Position numbers and translations under genes: made by a program. A DNA stretch of 64,000 bases from CATOSP01 sp965197545 (GTDB lineage Bacteria; Chloroflexota; Dehalococcoidia; Lucifugimonadales; UBA3495): NCBI GenBank assembly GCA_965197545.1, contig CBDANJ010000008.1, positions 1,984,001 through 2,048,000 on the forward strand, given 5' to 3'. The first letter of the stretch is position 1. Each line of letters starts with the position of its first letter. This document shows positions 25,562 through 34,524 of this stretch, in pieces. The notes under the pieces are model-generated. The model searched no databases. It was not told the origin of the DNA and worked only from the letters and a program-made list of their open reading frames with translations.

Positions 25562-26176
25562 TTAACCGCACAACAAGACTGGGGGATAAGGGATCCCCAC
25601 TAGATCACATGGCGTATATCCGGATTCGTCCCTTGCATGGATGTCCGTCCCACGGTCCACTAGGAATGCGATGACTGACCCGGTTGCACGTCCAGGACGT
25701 CTTGCTACTGCATCGTGCAAAGGCGTCCGGTTCTTGTGGCCTCTCGCATTGATGTCTGCCACATAGGCCAATAACAATGCCACAATCGCTGGCTCTACAC
25801 TGTCCTTCGCTGCCCAGTGTAGCGGGGTATCTTTCAAGTTGTCTTGTGCATGGACGTTCGCCCCCCGATCCAGCAGCACTTCTATTGCTGTAGGATTGTT
25901 GCTATGTGCAGATGCCCAGTGGAGGGGCGTACCACCGCCAAAGCCCATACCGCCTGTCGCGTGGATGTCTGTACCCCGATCCAATTCAGCGCGCACTTCA
26001 GCGGCTACAAGAACATTGCTCCAGAAATCACGGTCGCACAATCTATCGCAGGAAGTGTCGCCAACTTCCGGGGAAACGTTAGCTTCGGAGTCCTCGCAAG
26101 CCAACGTTGTGGACATGACAAGAGCAACCATACCCGCCGTTAATAGCGGGCGTGGGAGATTCGGGAGTATGTTCAT
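25562..26176 (-). CDS. Ankyrin-repeat lipoprotein
   Basis: 204 aa. Signal peptide with lipobox (MVALVMSTTLAC, Cys about 27), then four ankyrin-type units: GGGTPLHWASAHSNNPTAIE, VLLDRGANVHAQDNLKDTPL, ALLLAYVADINARGHKNRTP and FLVDRGTDIHARDESGYTP. Probably a surface or periplasm-facing protein-binding module. AGGA lies 10 nt before ATG. It runs opposite to its neighbours and sits between two copies of the Rieske tail, so it may have arrived with the duplication. Confidence 0.88.
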   Translation of the reverse strand: MNILPNLPRPLLTAGMVALVMSTTLACEDSEANVSPEVGDTSCDRLCDRDFWSNVLVAAEVRAELDRGTDIHATGGMGFGGGTPLHWASAHSNNPTAIEVLLDRGANVHAQDNLKDTPLHWAAKDSVEPAIVALLLAYVADINARGHKNRTPLHDAVARRPGRATGSVIAFLVDRGTDIHARDESGYTPCDLVGIPYPPVLLCG

Positions 26177-26297
26177 GATGTTTGGTTCCTGGCAGGTAAT
26201 CCGGAAGTTTGGTTGTTTCGTCAGAAATGGCTAATCGGGATTGTTCTTGGGTAAGGTTCCACACCACCGTAAGGTTCACGCCTCTCAAGTCCGCTCC

Positions 26298-26479
26298 GCC
26301 TCTTCGTAGAACACGCCCGCGACGTGCAACGGCGCAGGGCGCGGGAAGAGGAACTGCCGGAGGTCCTGGAAGAGACCGAAGCGGAGAGGATGGTGCGGGA
26401 GGGGGACCGCCGCGTTGCCGAGGCCAGCGCGGTCTTCGATGCCGGCCGTCTGGAGGAAGAGTTGCTAAGGCGCGTGTAA
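26298..26479 (+). pseudogene. Rieske oxygenase C-terminal fragment (third tail copy)
   Basis: Reads RLFVEHARDVQRRRAREEEL ... ERMVREGDRRVAEASAVF then DAGRLEEELLRRV and TAA at 26477-26479. The first 35 nt (from 26298) are identical to 24426 onward in the Rieske gene; similarity falls towards the 3' end. Nothing of the catalytic domains is present and there is no start codon in context. Confidence 0.85.
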
Positions 26480-26542
26480 CTGGTATAGACGTAACTGTTC
26501 AGACTTCATGTGTCCTTCCTATTTCGAGCCCGTCATTCCGGG

Positions 26543-26567
26543 CCCCGTATCCAGTACGGGGCAGGCT
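26543..26567 (+). repeat. Palindromic repeat copy in the MITE
   Basis: CCCCG-TATCCAGTA-CGGGGCAGGCT, the same sequence as the inverted insertion at 13543-13566 in the IS5-type transposase. Confidence 0.75.
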
Positions 26568-26635
26568 TTGAGCCGGAATCCAGAAACCTTCGCAGCCAGC
26601 AACGGACACTATCATTGGCATTTCTGGATTCCCGC

Positions 26636-26660
26636 CCCCGATCGAGCCGGGGGCAGGCTC
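26636..26660 (+). repeat. Second palindromic repeat copy in the MITE
   Basis: CCCCG-ATCGAGC-CGGGGGCAGGCTC: same stem and tag with a different loop. Confidence 0.75.
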
Positions 26661-26966
26661 TGCGCGGGAATTGCGGATGGTCTTGCCGAGGCCATGTATG
26701 AATATGAAAATTGCCTATTTTCATAGTAATGACTGGTTGCGGCCGAGGGACATCATTCGAAAATCATCATGGAGATGCCTGATTTGGGATTCAGCCAATC
26801 CGCGTCCTCGAGTCTGAATAGTTACGTATAGACGCTCCCTCTTGACACCAACCAACGCAGCAGAGCCGCAGCCTCATTCACGCCGCTCGCGTGAAACTGC
26901 GCTTTGTCACGTAAAAGACGAGATTAAGAGGCCCCTTATCTCGTGTGGCTAGGGGACTTGCCGACC

Positions 26967-28076
26967 TTACGCGAAGGCTGGCATCACCTCTTCGGCGAAG
27001 AGTTTGATGGACTTCTTGGCGGCCCCGGGGTAGATGTAGCCGAACATGTGGCGGGCGCAGAAGATGTCGTGGCCGATGATTTGGTGTTGCTCCTCTAGCT
27101 TCTTCGCAACGGTTTCCGGGCTGCCCACCAACGCGATCCCGTTGTCGACCCAGAAGTCATAGGACCGGGCCCGTTCGGAGAACACGCGGCGTAGCTCTGC
27201 CCGTTCCGGCGTTCCAGGATCTCCGCCCCTCATACCTGAAGGACCGTAGCCGATGCGGGTGGCACCGATGATGTCCCGGCCCTTACCCTCGGGTACGGCC
27301 GTCGGAAACAGGGCCGTCACCAGGTGGGGTTCGGCTTGCTCCCGCGCCTTTTCGTCTGTTTCCGCAACGTGAACATGCCGGGTCAAGAAGGTCTTCGGCA
27401 TGGCGGTCTGGTGTCCCGCGTTCCGCCAGAGTCCCCGCCAGGTCTCGAACTTGTCGGCGATGACCTGGTCGGTGTCAATGTTCTGGGAGACGTGGAAATT
27501 GTTCTGGGCCGCGTACTCGAAACTGGCCGCGCTGTGGCAACCGAACCATACAGGCGGGTGGGGCTGCTGGAACGGCTTGGGAGAGGTCAACACCTCGTCG
27601 AACTGGAAGAATTCCCCGTTGTAAGTGACGCTGTCCTGCGTCCACGCCTGCAGGATGACGTCCAGGGCTTCCTCGCTGATATCCCGCCTGCGGTCGAAGT
27701 CGACTTTCCAGCGTAGGAACTCGTGGCTCGTGACACCGGTCCCCGCGCCGAACTCCACCCTGCCCCGTGAGAGATGGTCTAGCATTGCCACGTCCTCGGC
27801 CAGGCGTATCGGGTGGTGGAAGGGCAACTGGTAGATCATCACGCCGAACCGCATTGCGCTGGTGCCTCGGGCCAGCGCCGTCAGGTACACGCTGGGCGCG
27901 CTGAGAAAGCTTACGTCGGAAGTCTGGTGCTCGATGGAGAAATAGTACTTGTACCCCATTTGCTCCGCTTCCTGCGCGCCTCGGATGTGTTCGTCATAGA
28001 CGTCCGCCGCAACTGCGTGGGACTCCATCTGAGCTTGATCGAGGACGTCGTACAGGCCGATTTCCATCTTTGACAT
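26967..28076 (-). CDS. LLM-class flavin-dependent oxidoreductase
   Basis: 369 aa; AGAGG about 9 nt before ATG 28076. Bacterial-luciferase-like TIM barrel: AEQMGYKYYFSIEHQ, LTALARGTSAMRFGVMIYQL, HHPIRLAEDVAMLDHLSRGR, EFGAGTG and SPKPFQQPHPPVWFGC. It ends with VGSPETVAKKLEEQ, typical of the family's C-terminal helix. Such enzymes use reduced FMN or F420 for oxygenation or reduction of organic substrates; flavin monooxygenases of this class are expanded in SAR202-type genomes. Convergent with nothing; a divergent promoter region separates it from the hydrolase. Confidence 0.93.
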   Translation of the reverse strand: MSKMEIGLYDVLDQAQMESHAVAADVYDEHIRGAQEAEQMGYKYYFSIEHQTSDVSFLSAPSVYLTALARGTSAMRFGVMIYQLPFHHPIRLAEDVAMLDHLSRGRVEFGAGTGVTSHEFLRWKVDFDRRRDISEEALDVILQAWTQDSVTYNGEFFQFDEVLTSPKPFQQPHPPVWFGCHSAASFEYAAQNNFHVSQNIDTDQVIADKFETWRGLWRNAGHQTAMPKTFLTRHVHVAETDEKAREQAEPHLVTALFPTAVPEGKGRDIIGATRIGYGPSGMRGGDPGTPERAELRRVFSERARSYDFWVDNGIALVGSPETVAKKLEEQHQIIGHDIFCARHMFGYIYPGAAKKSIKLFAEEVMPAFA

Positions 28077-28142
28077 TCCGCTACACCTCTTGGCGATTAT
28101 CAGCGTGAGATAGTTGTGACTTCACCTTACCATAGCCCGTAG

Positions 28143-28148
28143 TATAAT
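28143..28148 (+). promoter_or_regulatory. Consensus -10 box before the hydrolase
   Basis: TATAAT 28 nt upstream of the chosen ATG; TTCACC 16 bp further upstream is a weak -35. Confidence 0.45.
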
Positions 28149-28175
28149 GCCGGTGGTTTCCAGGGAGGGATGGAC

Positions 28176-28985
28176 ATGGCTGCAGTTGATTTTACGGTGT
28201 TGGACAACCCTGAGGCGTCGGCCCGGTCTTTTTACCCCAGGTCCCACTGGACGAAAACCCCTGAAGGGGCGGTAGACTACGCCATCGACGTTGAGGAAGA
28301 CATCGTTTTGTCCTCACGGTTCTTCCCGGTGGGGTTGGCGAATCCTACCATCCTGTTTTTCTATGGCAACGGCGAAACCGCAGCCGGATACGACGTCATA
28401 GCCCCGTTTTACAACGACATAGGTGTGAATTTCTTCGTCGCGGATTACCGTGGGTACGGAGCGGCCGGGGGATCACCGGCATTCACCAAGATGCTCTCCG
28501 ACTCCCATAAGGTGCTTGAGTCGCTGCGGGAGACAATGGAGGTCCGCCAGTTCACCGGCCCCCTGTACGTAATGGGACGGTCTATGGGGCGGCACTCCGC
28601 ATTTGAGTTGGCGGTCAACGCCTCGGAACAGATCAACGGAGTAATCATCGAAAGTGGGCGTCCCACCATCGGCAATTTCACACAGGGCCTGGCTCCCGAT
28701 GTTGCCGGCGCGCTGGAAGCTGCGTACGTCGCCAAGGTCCATTCCATCAACATTCCCGCCTTGGTCATTCACGGGCAGATGGACGAAGGCGCGCCATTGC
28801 GTGACGCAGTGGCCATGCACAACGACCTGCGGACCACCGCCAAACATCTGGAAATTATCCCCGGGGCGGGGCATAACGACCTGATGTACGTTGGTCTCAA
28901 CCAATATTTCCGGGCGATCCGGGAGTTCATGGTCCGGTACGCCGGGCGCAGGACCCCTCCAGAGCCGCCCAATACAGGAGACTAG
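28176..28985 (+). CDS. Alpha/beta hydrolase
   Basis: 269 aa. ATG 28176 chosen over ATG 28170 because AGGGAGG (28162-28168) then has 7-nt spacing. Fold features: ILFFYGNGETAAGYD (oxyanion strand), FVADYRGYGAAGG, nucleophile elbow MGRSMGRHSA, acid in IHGQMDEGAPL and His in GAGHNDLMY. It resembles the serine-hydrolase family with BAAT-like or esterase roles; substrate unknown. No signal peptide. The VOC gene begins 6 nt after its stop, so the two are an operon. Confidence 0.9.
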   Translation: MAAVDFTVLDNPEASARSFYPRSHWTKTPEGAVDYAIDVEEDIVLSSRFFPVGLANPTILFFYGNGETAAGYDVIAPFYNDIGVNFFVADYRGYGAAGGSPAFTKMLSDSHKVLESLRETMEVRQFTGPLYVMGRSMGRHSAFELAVNASEQINGVIIESGRPTIGNFTQGLAPDVAGALEAAYVAKVHSINIPALVIHGQMDEGAPLRDAVAMHNDLRTTAKHLEIIPGAGHNDLMYVGLNQYFRAIREFMVRYAGRRTPPEPPNTGD

Positions 28986-28990
28986 AGCCG

Positions 28991-29440
28991 ATGCAAGCCT
29001 CTTGCGTAACTCACATAGGCATCTGCGTTCGAGACATGGATAAGTCCCTGGCCTTTTACCGGGACGCGCTGGGTATGACCGTCCTGGGTGACCGGCCCAC
29101 CGACCCCACCGAGGGAGGCCGCCAGCACAACTATAAACATGCCCGAAAGGTCAGGAGATGGGTCAGCCTGGCTTACGGCGACGGCGCGACTCCGACGTTG
29201 ACTCTGACTAGCCATCCAGGGGAGCAGCCCGACGGTGAACCGATTCTGCTGGACCAAGTTGGCATCAGCCACATCTCGTTTGGCGTGGAAGACGTGGCGG
29301 GCTTGGCCGAGGAGTTGGTCGCAAAGGGGTTCGAGTTGGGGGGTCCTCTGGAGTCCTTCACCAATGAAGACGGAGAGGTCCGCAGCATCTATGTCCGCGA
29401 CCCGGACGGGATCCTGGTCCAGTTCAACCGGCCCCATTAA
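28991..29440 (+). CDS. VOC-superfamily (glyoxalase-like) protein
   Basis: 149 aa. HIGICVRDMDKSLAFYRDALG opens the first beta-alpha module; HISFGVEDVAGLAEELVAKG the second; the metal-ligand positions His (HIGI), His (HISF) and Glu near the C-terminus (VRDPDGILVQF lacks the usual Glu) can be followed. Likely a dioxygenase, isomerase or lyase for an aromatic or keto-acid substrate. Co-transcribed with the preceding hydrolase. Confidence 0.88.
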   Translation: MQASCVTHIGICVRDMDKSLAFYRDALGMTVLGDRPTDPTEGGRQHNYKHARKVRRWVSLAYGDGATPTLTLTSHPGEQPDGEPILLDQVGISHISFGVEDVAGLAEELVAKGFELGGPLESFTNEDGEVRSIYVRDPDGILVQFNRPH

Positions 29441-29472
29441 GCTCTTGGACAACGGACTAGAAATCCGGCGTC

Positions 29473-30744
29473 CTACTCCTCCGGAGCGGGTGTTTCTCCG
29501 GTGATGCCTCGTTCGATCAGGTCTGTGATTTGGGCTGCGGGCAGTCCAAGAAGATTTTGGAACACTTCGACGCTGTGTTGGCCCAGGGTTGGCGAAGGGT
29601 CCCGCTGTTTGCGCGGGGTGTTGGTTAGTCTCCAGGGCGTTCCCGCATGGCGGTACGTTCCGGTAAGCGGATGAGTCACCTCGTCGAAGAAGCCCCTGGC
29701 CTGTAGCTGCGGGTTCTCCAGCACATCCGCGGCGTTCAACACCGGGGCGCTGGGGATGCCAACAGCTTGTAGCCGCTCCATGACCGCGTAGGATTCCTGT
29801 CCGGCGGTCCATTCAGAGACCGCTCCCTCGACTTCATCAATGTTGCGGAGGCGGCCCGCCAGGCTGGAAAAACGAGTATCACCGGCTAATTCTGCCCTCC
29901 CCATCACCTCGCAGAGCCATGACCATTCCGCATCCGACCGTACCGCTATGGCCACCCAGGAGTCTTCGCCTCTGCAGCGAAAATTGCCGTGGGGGACCAT
30001 CATGTCGTCGCGGTTTCCCTGTCTCGGTGGGACTCTGCCGGTCAGGTTGTACTCCATCACTTGCTGGGTTATCAGGTGGACGGACGTTTCCTGCTGGGAT
30101 AGGTCGATAAGCTGCCCTTGTCCGGTGCGGTTTCGGTGGTGGAGGGCGATCAATAACGATGCGTAACCGAACATCCCGCCCACGGGGTCGGTGTGCATCA
30201 CTCCTGAGTTAATTGGCGGACCGTCTTTGTAACCCAACAAGGAAGATATCCCCGACATGGGCTCCGTTGTGCCGCCGTTCCCCATGTACATCGAGTAAGG
30301 GCCATCGGTACCATATGACGGCATTCGCAGCATGATGACGCTGGGGTTGACCTGGCGGAGAACTGGGTATTCCAGCTTGAAGTTGGGAATGACCCGAGCG
30401 GAGAAATTTTCGGCCACAATGTCCGAGATGCGGACCAGGTCCAGGAAGAGGTCCTTTCCCTCCTGGTGGTTGAGGTCTATGGTGATGCCTTGCTTGTTGG
30501 TGTTGACGGAGTTGAAATTGGCGTTGCGGTCGTAAGGACGTTCCCCCGGGTCGTTATCGGGGTAAGTGCCCGAGAGCCTGGGAGCGTAGCCGCCCCGCCA
30601 GGGGTCCGGGCGTTCCAGCGCCTCTATCTGGATCACGGTAGCGCCCAAGTCCGCCAGCAGCATCGTAGTCATCGCTCCGGCCCAAGCCTGGGTGAACACC
30701 ACGGCCCGGAGGTTGGCCAGGGGTAGGTCCCCGTCGCCGGACAT
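29473..30744 (-). CDS. CaiB/BaiF-family (class III) CoA-transferase, second of pair
   Basis: 423 aa. Family blocks: LRAVVFTQAWAGAMTTMLLADLGATVIQIE, NKQGITIDLN, AENFSARVIPNFKLEY, GMFGYASLLIALHHRNRTGQGQLIDLS and the C-terminal HAGTPWRLTNTPRKQR quoted here in pieces. The residue aligned with the catalytic Asp of formyl-CoA transferase appears to be Glu (SQQE). Its ATG starts one base after the stop of the upstream CoA-transferase gene, so the two are tightly coupled, probably as a heteromer or for paired substrates. Reaction: reversible transfer of CoA between carboxylic acids. Confidence 0.93.
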   Translation of the reverse strand: MSGDGDLPLANLRAVVFTQAWAGAMTTMLLADLGATVIQIEALERPDPWRGGYAPRLSGTYPDNDPGERPYDRNANFNSVNTNKQGITIDLNHQEGKDLFLDLVRISDIVAENFSARVIPNFKLEYPVLRQVNPSVIMLRMPSYGTDGPYSMYMGNGGTTEPMSGISSLLGYKDGPPINSGVMHTDPVGGMFGYASLLIALHHRNRTGQGQLIDLSQQETSVHLITQQVMEYNLTGRVPPRQGNRDDMMVPHGNFRCRGEDSWVAIAVRSDAEWSWLCEVMGRAELAGDTRFSSLAGRLRNIDEVEGAVSEWTAGQESYAVMERLQAVGIPSAPVLNAADVLENPQLQARGFFDEVTHPLTGTYRHAGTPWRLTNTPRKQRDPSPTLGQHSVEVFQNLLGLPAAQITDLIERGITGETPAPEE

Positions 30745-30745
30745 G

Positions 30746-31933
30746 TTAAATGGTACCCTGGGCGTACCACCGGTCCAACTCCCGGGGGCTGTGTCCCAGC
30801 ATTCCCGTAAAGACTTCCCGGTTGTGTTCGCCGAGAGTGGGGGCGGCGCGACTCAGCTCCCACGGAGTCTCGTTCATAAGAAAGGGCGCGCCGGGAAATT
30901 TGACTCTCCCGGCGATGGGATGGTCTGACTCTACGAAGAGACCCCGTTCCTCCAGGTGGGGGTCGCTGGCTATGTGGGAAACGTCAAGAGTCATGCCCAC
31001 CATGATTCGGATGGGGGCCAACCCATGGAAAAGCTCTTCCATCGTGTAGCGGGCTAACCGGTGCATCAGAAGTTCTTCCAGCTCCTGGTTCCGCTCCCGG
31101 CGGGCCGCCTGGGTGGCAAACCTGGGGTCGTCAGCCATTTCGGGTTCGTCGAAGAACAGCCACATGAACCGCCAGGTAGGTTCGTGGCGGACGTTCAGGG
31201 AGACGAACCCATCCTTGCAGGGGAAGAGGCCGGTTGGTCTGCCACTGCTCCTGCGCCCTGCGGACCTACCCGAGTGTTGTGCTGCGAGAAGTTGCGGGCC
31301 GAAGATCGTGGTTGCGGCCTCCAGTATAGATACGTCGACATGCTCTCCCTTCCCGCCCACGTCCCGGTGACAGACCGCGGTCATCGCGCCCGAGAATGCG
31401 CTTACTCCGGCCTGGTAATAGGTCTCGAATCCTGGGGCTTTTAGGGGCTCCCGTGAAGCAAGGCCATTCACGGAGCTAAGTCCCGATGCGGCAAATTCAA
31501 CCAGGTCGGTGGCCTCGTAACCGCTCCAGGGCCCGTCCTGGCCGAAGGGCGTAACTGACACCAGGATTATTCCGGGTTTCGCCTTCTGAAGGGAGTCAAA
31601 TCCCAGCCCCATGGTGTCCATTGTGCCGGGAGGGAAGTTCTCTACGACGATGTCAGCCGTGCTGAGAAGCTGCCGCAGCAAGAATAGCCCCTGCTGGGAA
31701 TCGAGGTTCAGAGTAACGCCCCGCTTGTTGGTGTTGAGGTAGAGGAACATCCCGCCGCTCTCGGCGGGGTTGTCTTCGTTTGCGATTGGCGGAAAAAGTC
31801 GGGATTCGTCGCCCGGCTGCGGAGGCTCAACCTTGATCACGTCGGCCCCGAAGTCGGCGAAGAGCTTGGCGCAGAACGGGCCCGCTACATCGGTTGACAA
31901 GTCTATGACCCTTAGGTCGGAGAGGGCGCTCAT
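30746..31933 (-). CDS. CaiB/BaiF-family (class III) CoA-transferase, first of pair
   Basis: 395 aa. LRVIDLSTDVAGPFCAKLFA, FGADVIKVEPP, NTNKRGVTLNLDS, VVENFPPGTM, the substrate loop GYEATDLVEFAASGL and GEHVDVSILEA are class III CoA-transferase hallmarks. It shares about family-level similarity with the gene downstream, so the pair arose by old duplication or separate recruitment. It follows the crotonase gene by 24 nt on the same strand. The order crotonase, transferase, transferase suggests activation and beta-oxidation-like processing of a CoA-linked acid. Confidence 0.93.
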   Translation of the reverse strand: MSALSDLRVIDLSTDVAGPFCAKLFADFGADVIKVEPPQPGDESRLFPPIANEDNPAESGGMFLYLNTNKRGVTLNLDSQQGLFLLRQLLSTADIVVENFPPGTMDTMGLGFDSLQKAKPGIILVSVTPFGQDGPWSGYEATDLVEFAASGLSSVNGLASREPLKAPGFETYYQAGVSAFSGAMTAVCHRDVGGKGEHVDVSILEAATTIFGPQLLAAQHSGRSAGRRSSGRPTGLFPCKDGFVSLNVRHEPTWRFMWLFFDEPEMADDPRFATQAARRERNQELEELLMHRLARYTMEELFHGLAPIRIMVGMTLDVSHIASDPHLEERGLFVESDHPIAGRVKFPGAPFLMNETPWELSRAAPTLGEHNREVFTGMLGHSPRELDRWYAQGTI

Positions 31934-31957
31934 ATCGCGGTTCCGGGGGAAGGAGTC

Positions 31958-32791
31958 CTAACGGTGGTCACCGAAGGCTTCGTCCCTACGCTTCGCCCGG
32001 TCCGTACCGATGTTGCGCTCGTAATCTTTCCCGTGCTGTTCGCGGCGGTAAGCCAGGGAAATCGCGTGGGCCTGAAACGCTCCGGTGATGGCCGTGCGGT
32101 AGCCCATCTCGTCCTGAATCTGGTTGATGGAGAATTTGGCCAAACGAAGGGCGAAGGGGTCCTGGAGGGCGATTCGTTGGGCCAGGGACATGGTCTCTTC
32201 TTCCAACGTATCGGCGGGCACGACCCTGTTGATAAGCCCGATCCGTTCCGCCTCGGCGGCGTCAATCCAATCTCCGGTGAACAGGTATTCCTTGGCCTTG
32301 CGGACACCGATCTCCCACGGCAGGCTGGAATATTGAACGTGGGGACCACCCCACCGCACCGTCCGGTCCGAGAAACGGGCATTGTCCGCCGCGACAATCA
32401 GGTCGCACGACGTGGCCAAGATGAGGCCGCCCATGATGCAATAGCCCTGCACCTGGGCGATGGTCGGCTTGGGAAAGTCTCGCCAACGCAGGGTGTTGGC
32501 CAGGTTTTGGTCCCAGCTACGCTTGAATTGCCCCGACATTCCCGCGGCGTAGGGCCTGCGCTGCCGGTCCTCCATCTCCTGGGGGCTGCCCAGGTCGTGA
32601 CCCGCGGAGAAATGCTTGCCCGCGTCGGCGATAATCACGACGCGGACCGACTCGTCCTCCGCGGCATCCGCAAGGGCTTGGTCGAGTTCTTCCCTCATGA
32701 GGCGGCTTTGGGCGTTAAGCACCTCCGGCCGGTTGACGGTAATCTTGAGGATAGCTTGGTCCTGGTCAAGAAGCAGGTTTTCAAAGGCCAT
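31958..32791 (-). CDS. Crotonase-family protein (enoyl-CoA hydratase/isomerase type), atypical active site
   Basis: 277 aa from ATG 32791, preceded by GAAGGTGA at about 8 nt; an upstream extension of 32 codons is GC-rich noise. VTVNRPEVLNAQSRLM, ADAGKHFSAGHDLGS (oxyanion-hole region), GYCIMGGLILATSCDLIVA and ARFSDRTVRWG follow the fold. The two Glu used by hydratases are not present: GG-x-E-L-A reads GGLILA and PE reads DRT. It may therefore be an isomerase, hydrolase or decarboxylase of the superfamily. First gene of the operon with the two CoA-transferases. Confidence 0.9.
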   Translation of the reverse strand: MAFENLLLDQDQAILKITVNRPEVLNAQSRLMREELDQALADAAEDESVRVVIIADAGKHFSAGHDLGSPQEMEDRQRRPYAAGMSGQFKRSWDQNLANTLRWRDFPKPTIAQVQGYCIMGGLILATSCDLIVAADNARFSDRTVRWGGPHVQYSSLPWEIGVRKAKEYLFTGDWIDAAEAERIGLINRVVPADTLEEETMSLAQRIALQDPFALRLAKFSINQIQDEMGYRTAITGAFQAHAISLAYRREQHGKDYERNIGTDRAKRRDEAFGDHR

Positions 32792-33072
32792 GACGTACTC
32801 ACCTTCAACGTGGTCGCGGTGCCGGTAGGAGCAAGGCGGGGGCCTGGCGGCCGTTGGGAACGGGATGCCCTCGCCAGTTTGGGGCATGGCAGACCCGGCG
32901 GTCTGGCCCAGTCAAGCAGAATGATACCGGGTGTCAAAGACCAACTGGAGCCCCACGGCGAGCCGATTCTTGACAGGGTATCCGGCGCGACTTACGCTAG
33001 CCCGGCAGCGTGGGGCGCGGGCGGCCAGTGCCCCCACAATGTTCAAACAGTCCCAATCGAGGGAGACACGAA

Positions 33073-34092
33073 ATGAGACTTTTGACTTACGACGCCGGTT
33101 CAGGACCACGGTGCGGCGTGCTAAATGGTGAACAGGTTGTAGACGTGACTGCGCTTCTCGGCGAACACCGCACTCTGAGGGACGTCCGGGAACTGCTAGA
33201 ACTGGGAGACTCCTCAGTCGACCGCGTGCGTGAGGCGTTGGCCAGGTCTTCCGGCGCACCGGGATCGGCTCTGACGCAGGTGCGGCTGAGGGCCCCGGTT
33301 CTTCGGCCTCCTACTGTCCGTGACTTCATGATCTACGAGGAACACGCTACCGCCCAAGGGACTCGGGAGCGGGAAGAAGCCTGGTACCGGATGCCCATAT
33401 TTTACTTCTCGAATCCACTTTGCATGTACGGCACAGAGGAACAGGTCCCCTACCCGTCAGCCGCGGAAATGCTGGACTACGAGCTGGAGCTAGGCTGCGT
33501 GGTCGGCAAAGAGGGGACCAATGTAACCGAAGCCGACGCCATGGACTACATTGCGGGTTTTCTAATTTTTAACGACTGGAGCTGCCGGGACCTGCAGCGC
33601 GACGAGAGCGCCGTTGGACTTGGCCCCGCGAAGGGCAAGGACTCCGGTTCTTCCATCGGCCCGTGGTTGGTGACTCCGGATGAGATGGCCCCGTTCATGC
33701 GCGATGGACGTTTGCATATCAAATGCAGCGTGAGGGTCAACGGGGACGACTGGCTGACCGAGGCCGAGGGTGGGGAGTCCTGGCACACCTGGGGATCGCT
33801 GATTGAGCGGGCGTCGCGGGACAGCCGCATCGCGCCGGGCGACGTATTGGGTAGCGGGACCGTGGGCGGCGGGTCCATCGCCGAAGCTATACGGAAAGGC
33901 TACGAAAAGGCCAGGTTCCTGCAGCCGGGAGACGTGGTGGAGCACGAAGCCGAGGGCATCGGCATCCTTCGTAACACCATCGGTCCAAAAGCCGCCGCCG
34001 ACCCCGCCTACCGTTACCGGGCCAAAGAACAACCTCCTCTTCCGGAGATGGGAATCGCGAGGGACTACCGGTACCCGGGAAGGGGCGGCTAG
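33073..34092 (+). CDS. Fumarylacetoacetate hydrolase-family protein
   Basis: 339 aa from ATG 33073, GAGGGAG 7 nt upstream. N-terminal domain (MRLLTYDAGSGPRCGVLNG) as in the longer FAH proteins; the catalytic domain has RDFMIYEEHA, YPSAAEMLDYELELG (metal-binding Glu pair), VVGKEG, IFNDWSCRDLQRDE (Asp) and GSGTVGGGSI. Such enzymes hydrolyse or decarboxylate acylpyruvates in aromatic-ring catabolism. Its last 44 codons have been duplicated at 34820-34951. Confidence 0.93.
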   Translation: MRLLTYDAGSGPRCGVLNGEQVVDVTALLGEHRTLRDVRELLELGDSSVDRVREALARSSGAPGSALTQVRLRAPVLRPPTVRDFMIYEEHATAQGTREREEAWYRMPIFYFSNPLCMYGTEEQVPYPSAAEMLDYELELGCVVGKEGTNVTEADAMDYIAGFLIFNDWSCRDLQRDESAVGLGPAKGKDSGSSIGPWLVTPDEMAPFMRDGRLHIKCSVRVNGDDWLTEAEGGESWHTWGSLIERASRDSRIAPGDVLGSGTVGGGSIAEAIRKGYEKARFLQPGDVVEHEAEGIGILRNTIGPKAAADPAYRYRAKEQPPLPEMGIARDYRYPGRGG

Positions 34093-34116
34093 CGCCAGGT
34101 CTGTCAGAAGCGGATA

Positions 34117-34476
34117 TCAAGCGGGGCCGTCTAAAGAGAGGACCTGGTCAACGAACTCTCGAACAATTGGACGGTCTTGCTGTACTTGGACGTCCGGCAT
34201 CCACTGATGGTAGAAATTCCCATGGAATTTCTCCGCAACCGCGAACCGGTCGCGGATTGAGAGATCGGCGTATTCTTCAGATAGTCTTCTGGCCGCGTCC
34301 TTCAACGCCCCGTGACTGTTGAATCGCCAACCCCTCTCCTGGGCTATCGCCATGACCGCGTGGGCCGCTGCGCCCCACAGCTTCTCCGAACCTTGTAATA
34401 CGTCACCCGCCGCGAATTCTTGGTCTGCAGCCTCCAGGAAAGTCCTGGCCGCTCGCGCGTGTTCTTCTACGACCAT
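34117..34476 (-). CDS. PaREP1-like / HEPN-type protein, copy 1
   Basis: 119 aa from ATG 34476 (GAGGGGG about 7 nt upstream). Helical: HARAARTFLEAADQEFAAGD, QGSEKLWGAAAHAVMAIAQE, ALKDAARRLSEEYADLSIRD and FHGNFYHQW. The arrangement resembles the PaREP1/HEPN-like families of archaea and Chloroflexota, some of which act with a nucleotidyltransferase or as RNase-type toxins; none is next to it. A paralogue of the same length lies at 34977-35336. Confidence 0.75.
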   Translation of the reverse strand: MVVEEHARAARTFLEAADQEFAAGDVLQGSEKLWGAAAHAVMAIAQERGWRFNSHGALKDAARRLSEEYADLSIRDRFAVAEKFHGNFYHQWMPDVQVQQDRPIVREFVDQVLSLDGPA

Positions 34477-34524
34477 GCCGCCCCCTCGCCCGAAATTGGT
34501 TTCTCGCAAGTATAGTGGATTGGA

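Larger units (their letters stand above)
26491..26825. mobile_element. MITE (335 bp), 15-bp inverted ends and 8-bp target duplication
   Basis: Left end GTAACTGTTCAGACT (26491-26505) and right end 26811-26825 are reverse complements with one mismatch. The 8-mer GTATAGAC flanks it on both sides (26483-26490, 26826-26833). The GTAA start and 8-bp duplication fit IS66-type mobilisation. It carries two copies of the palindromic repeat (26543-26567 and 26636-26660) and no gene. The element at 34525-34791 has the same ends. Confidence 0.85.

Noticed and set aside
31964..33076. 370-codon antisense frame over the crotonase gene
   Set aside because: Shadow of a well-supported minus-strand gene.
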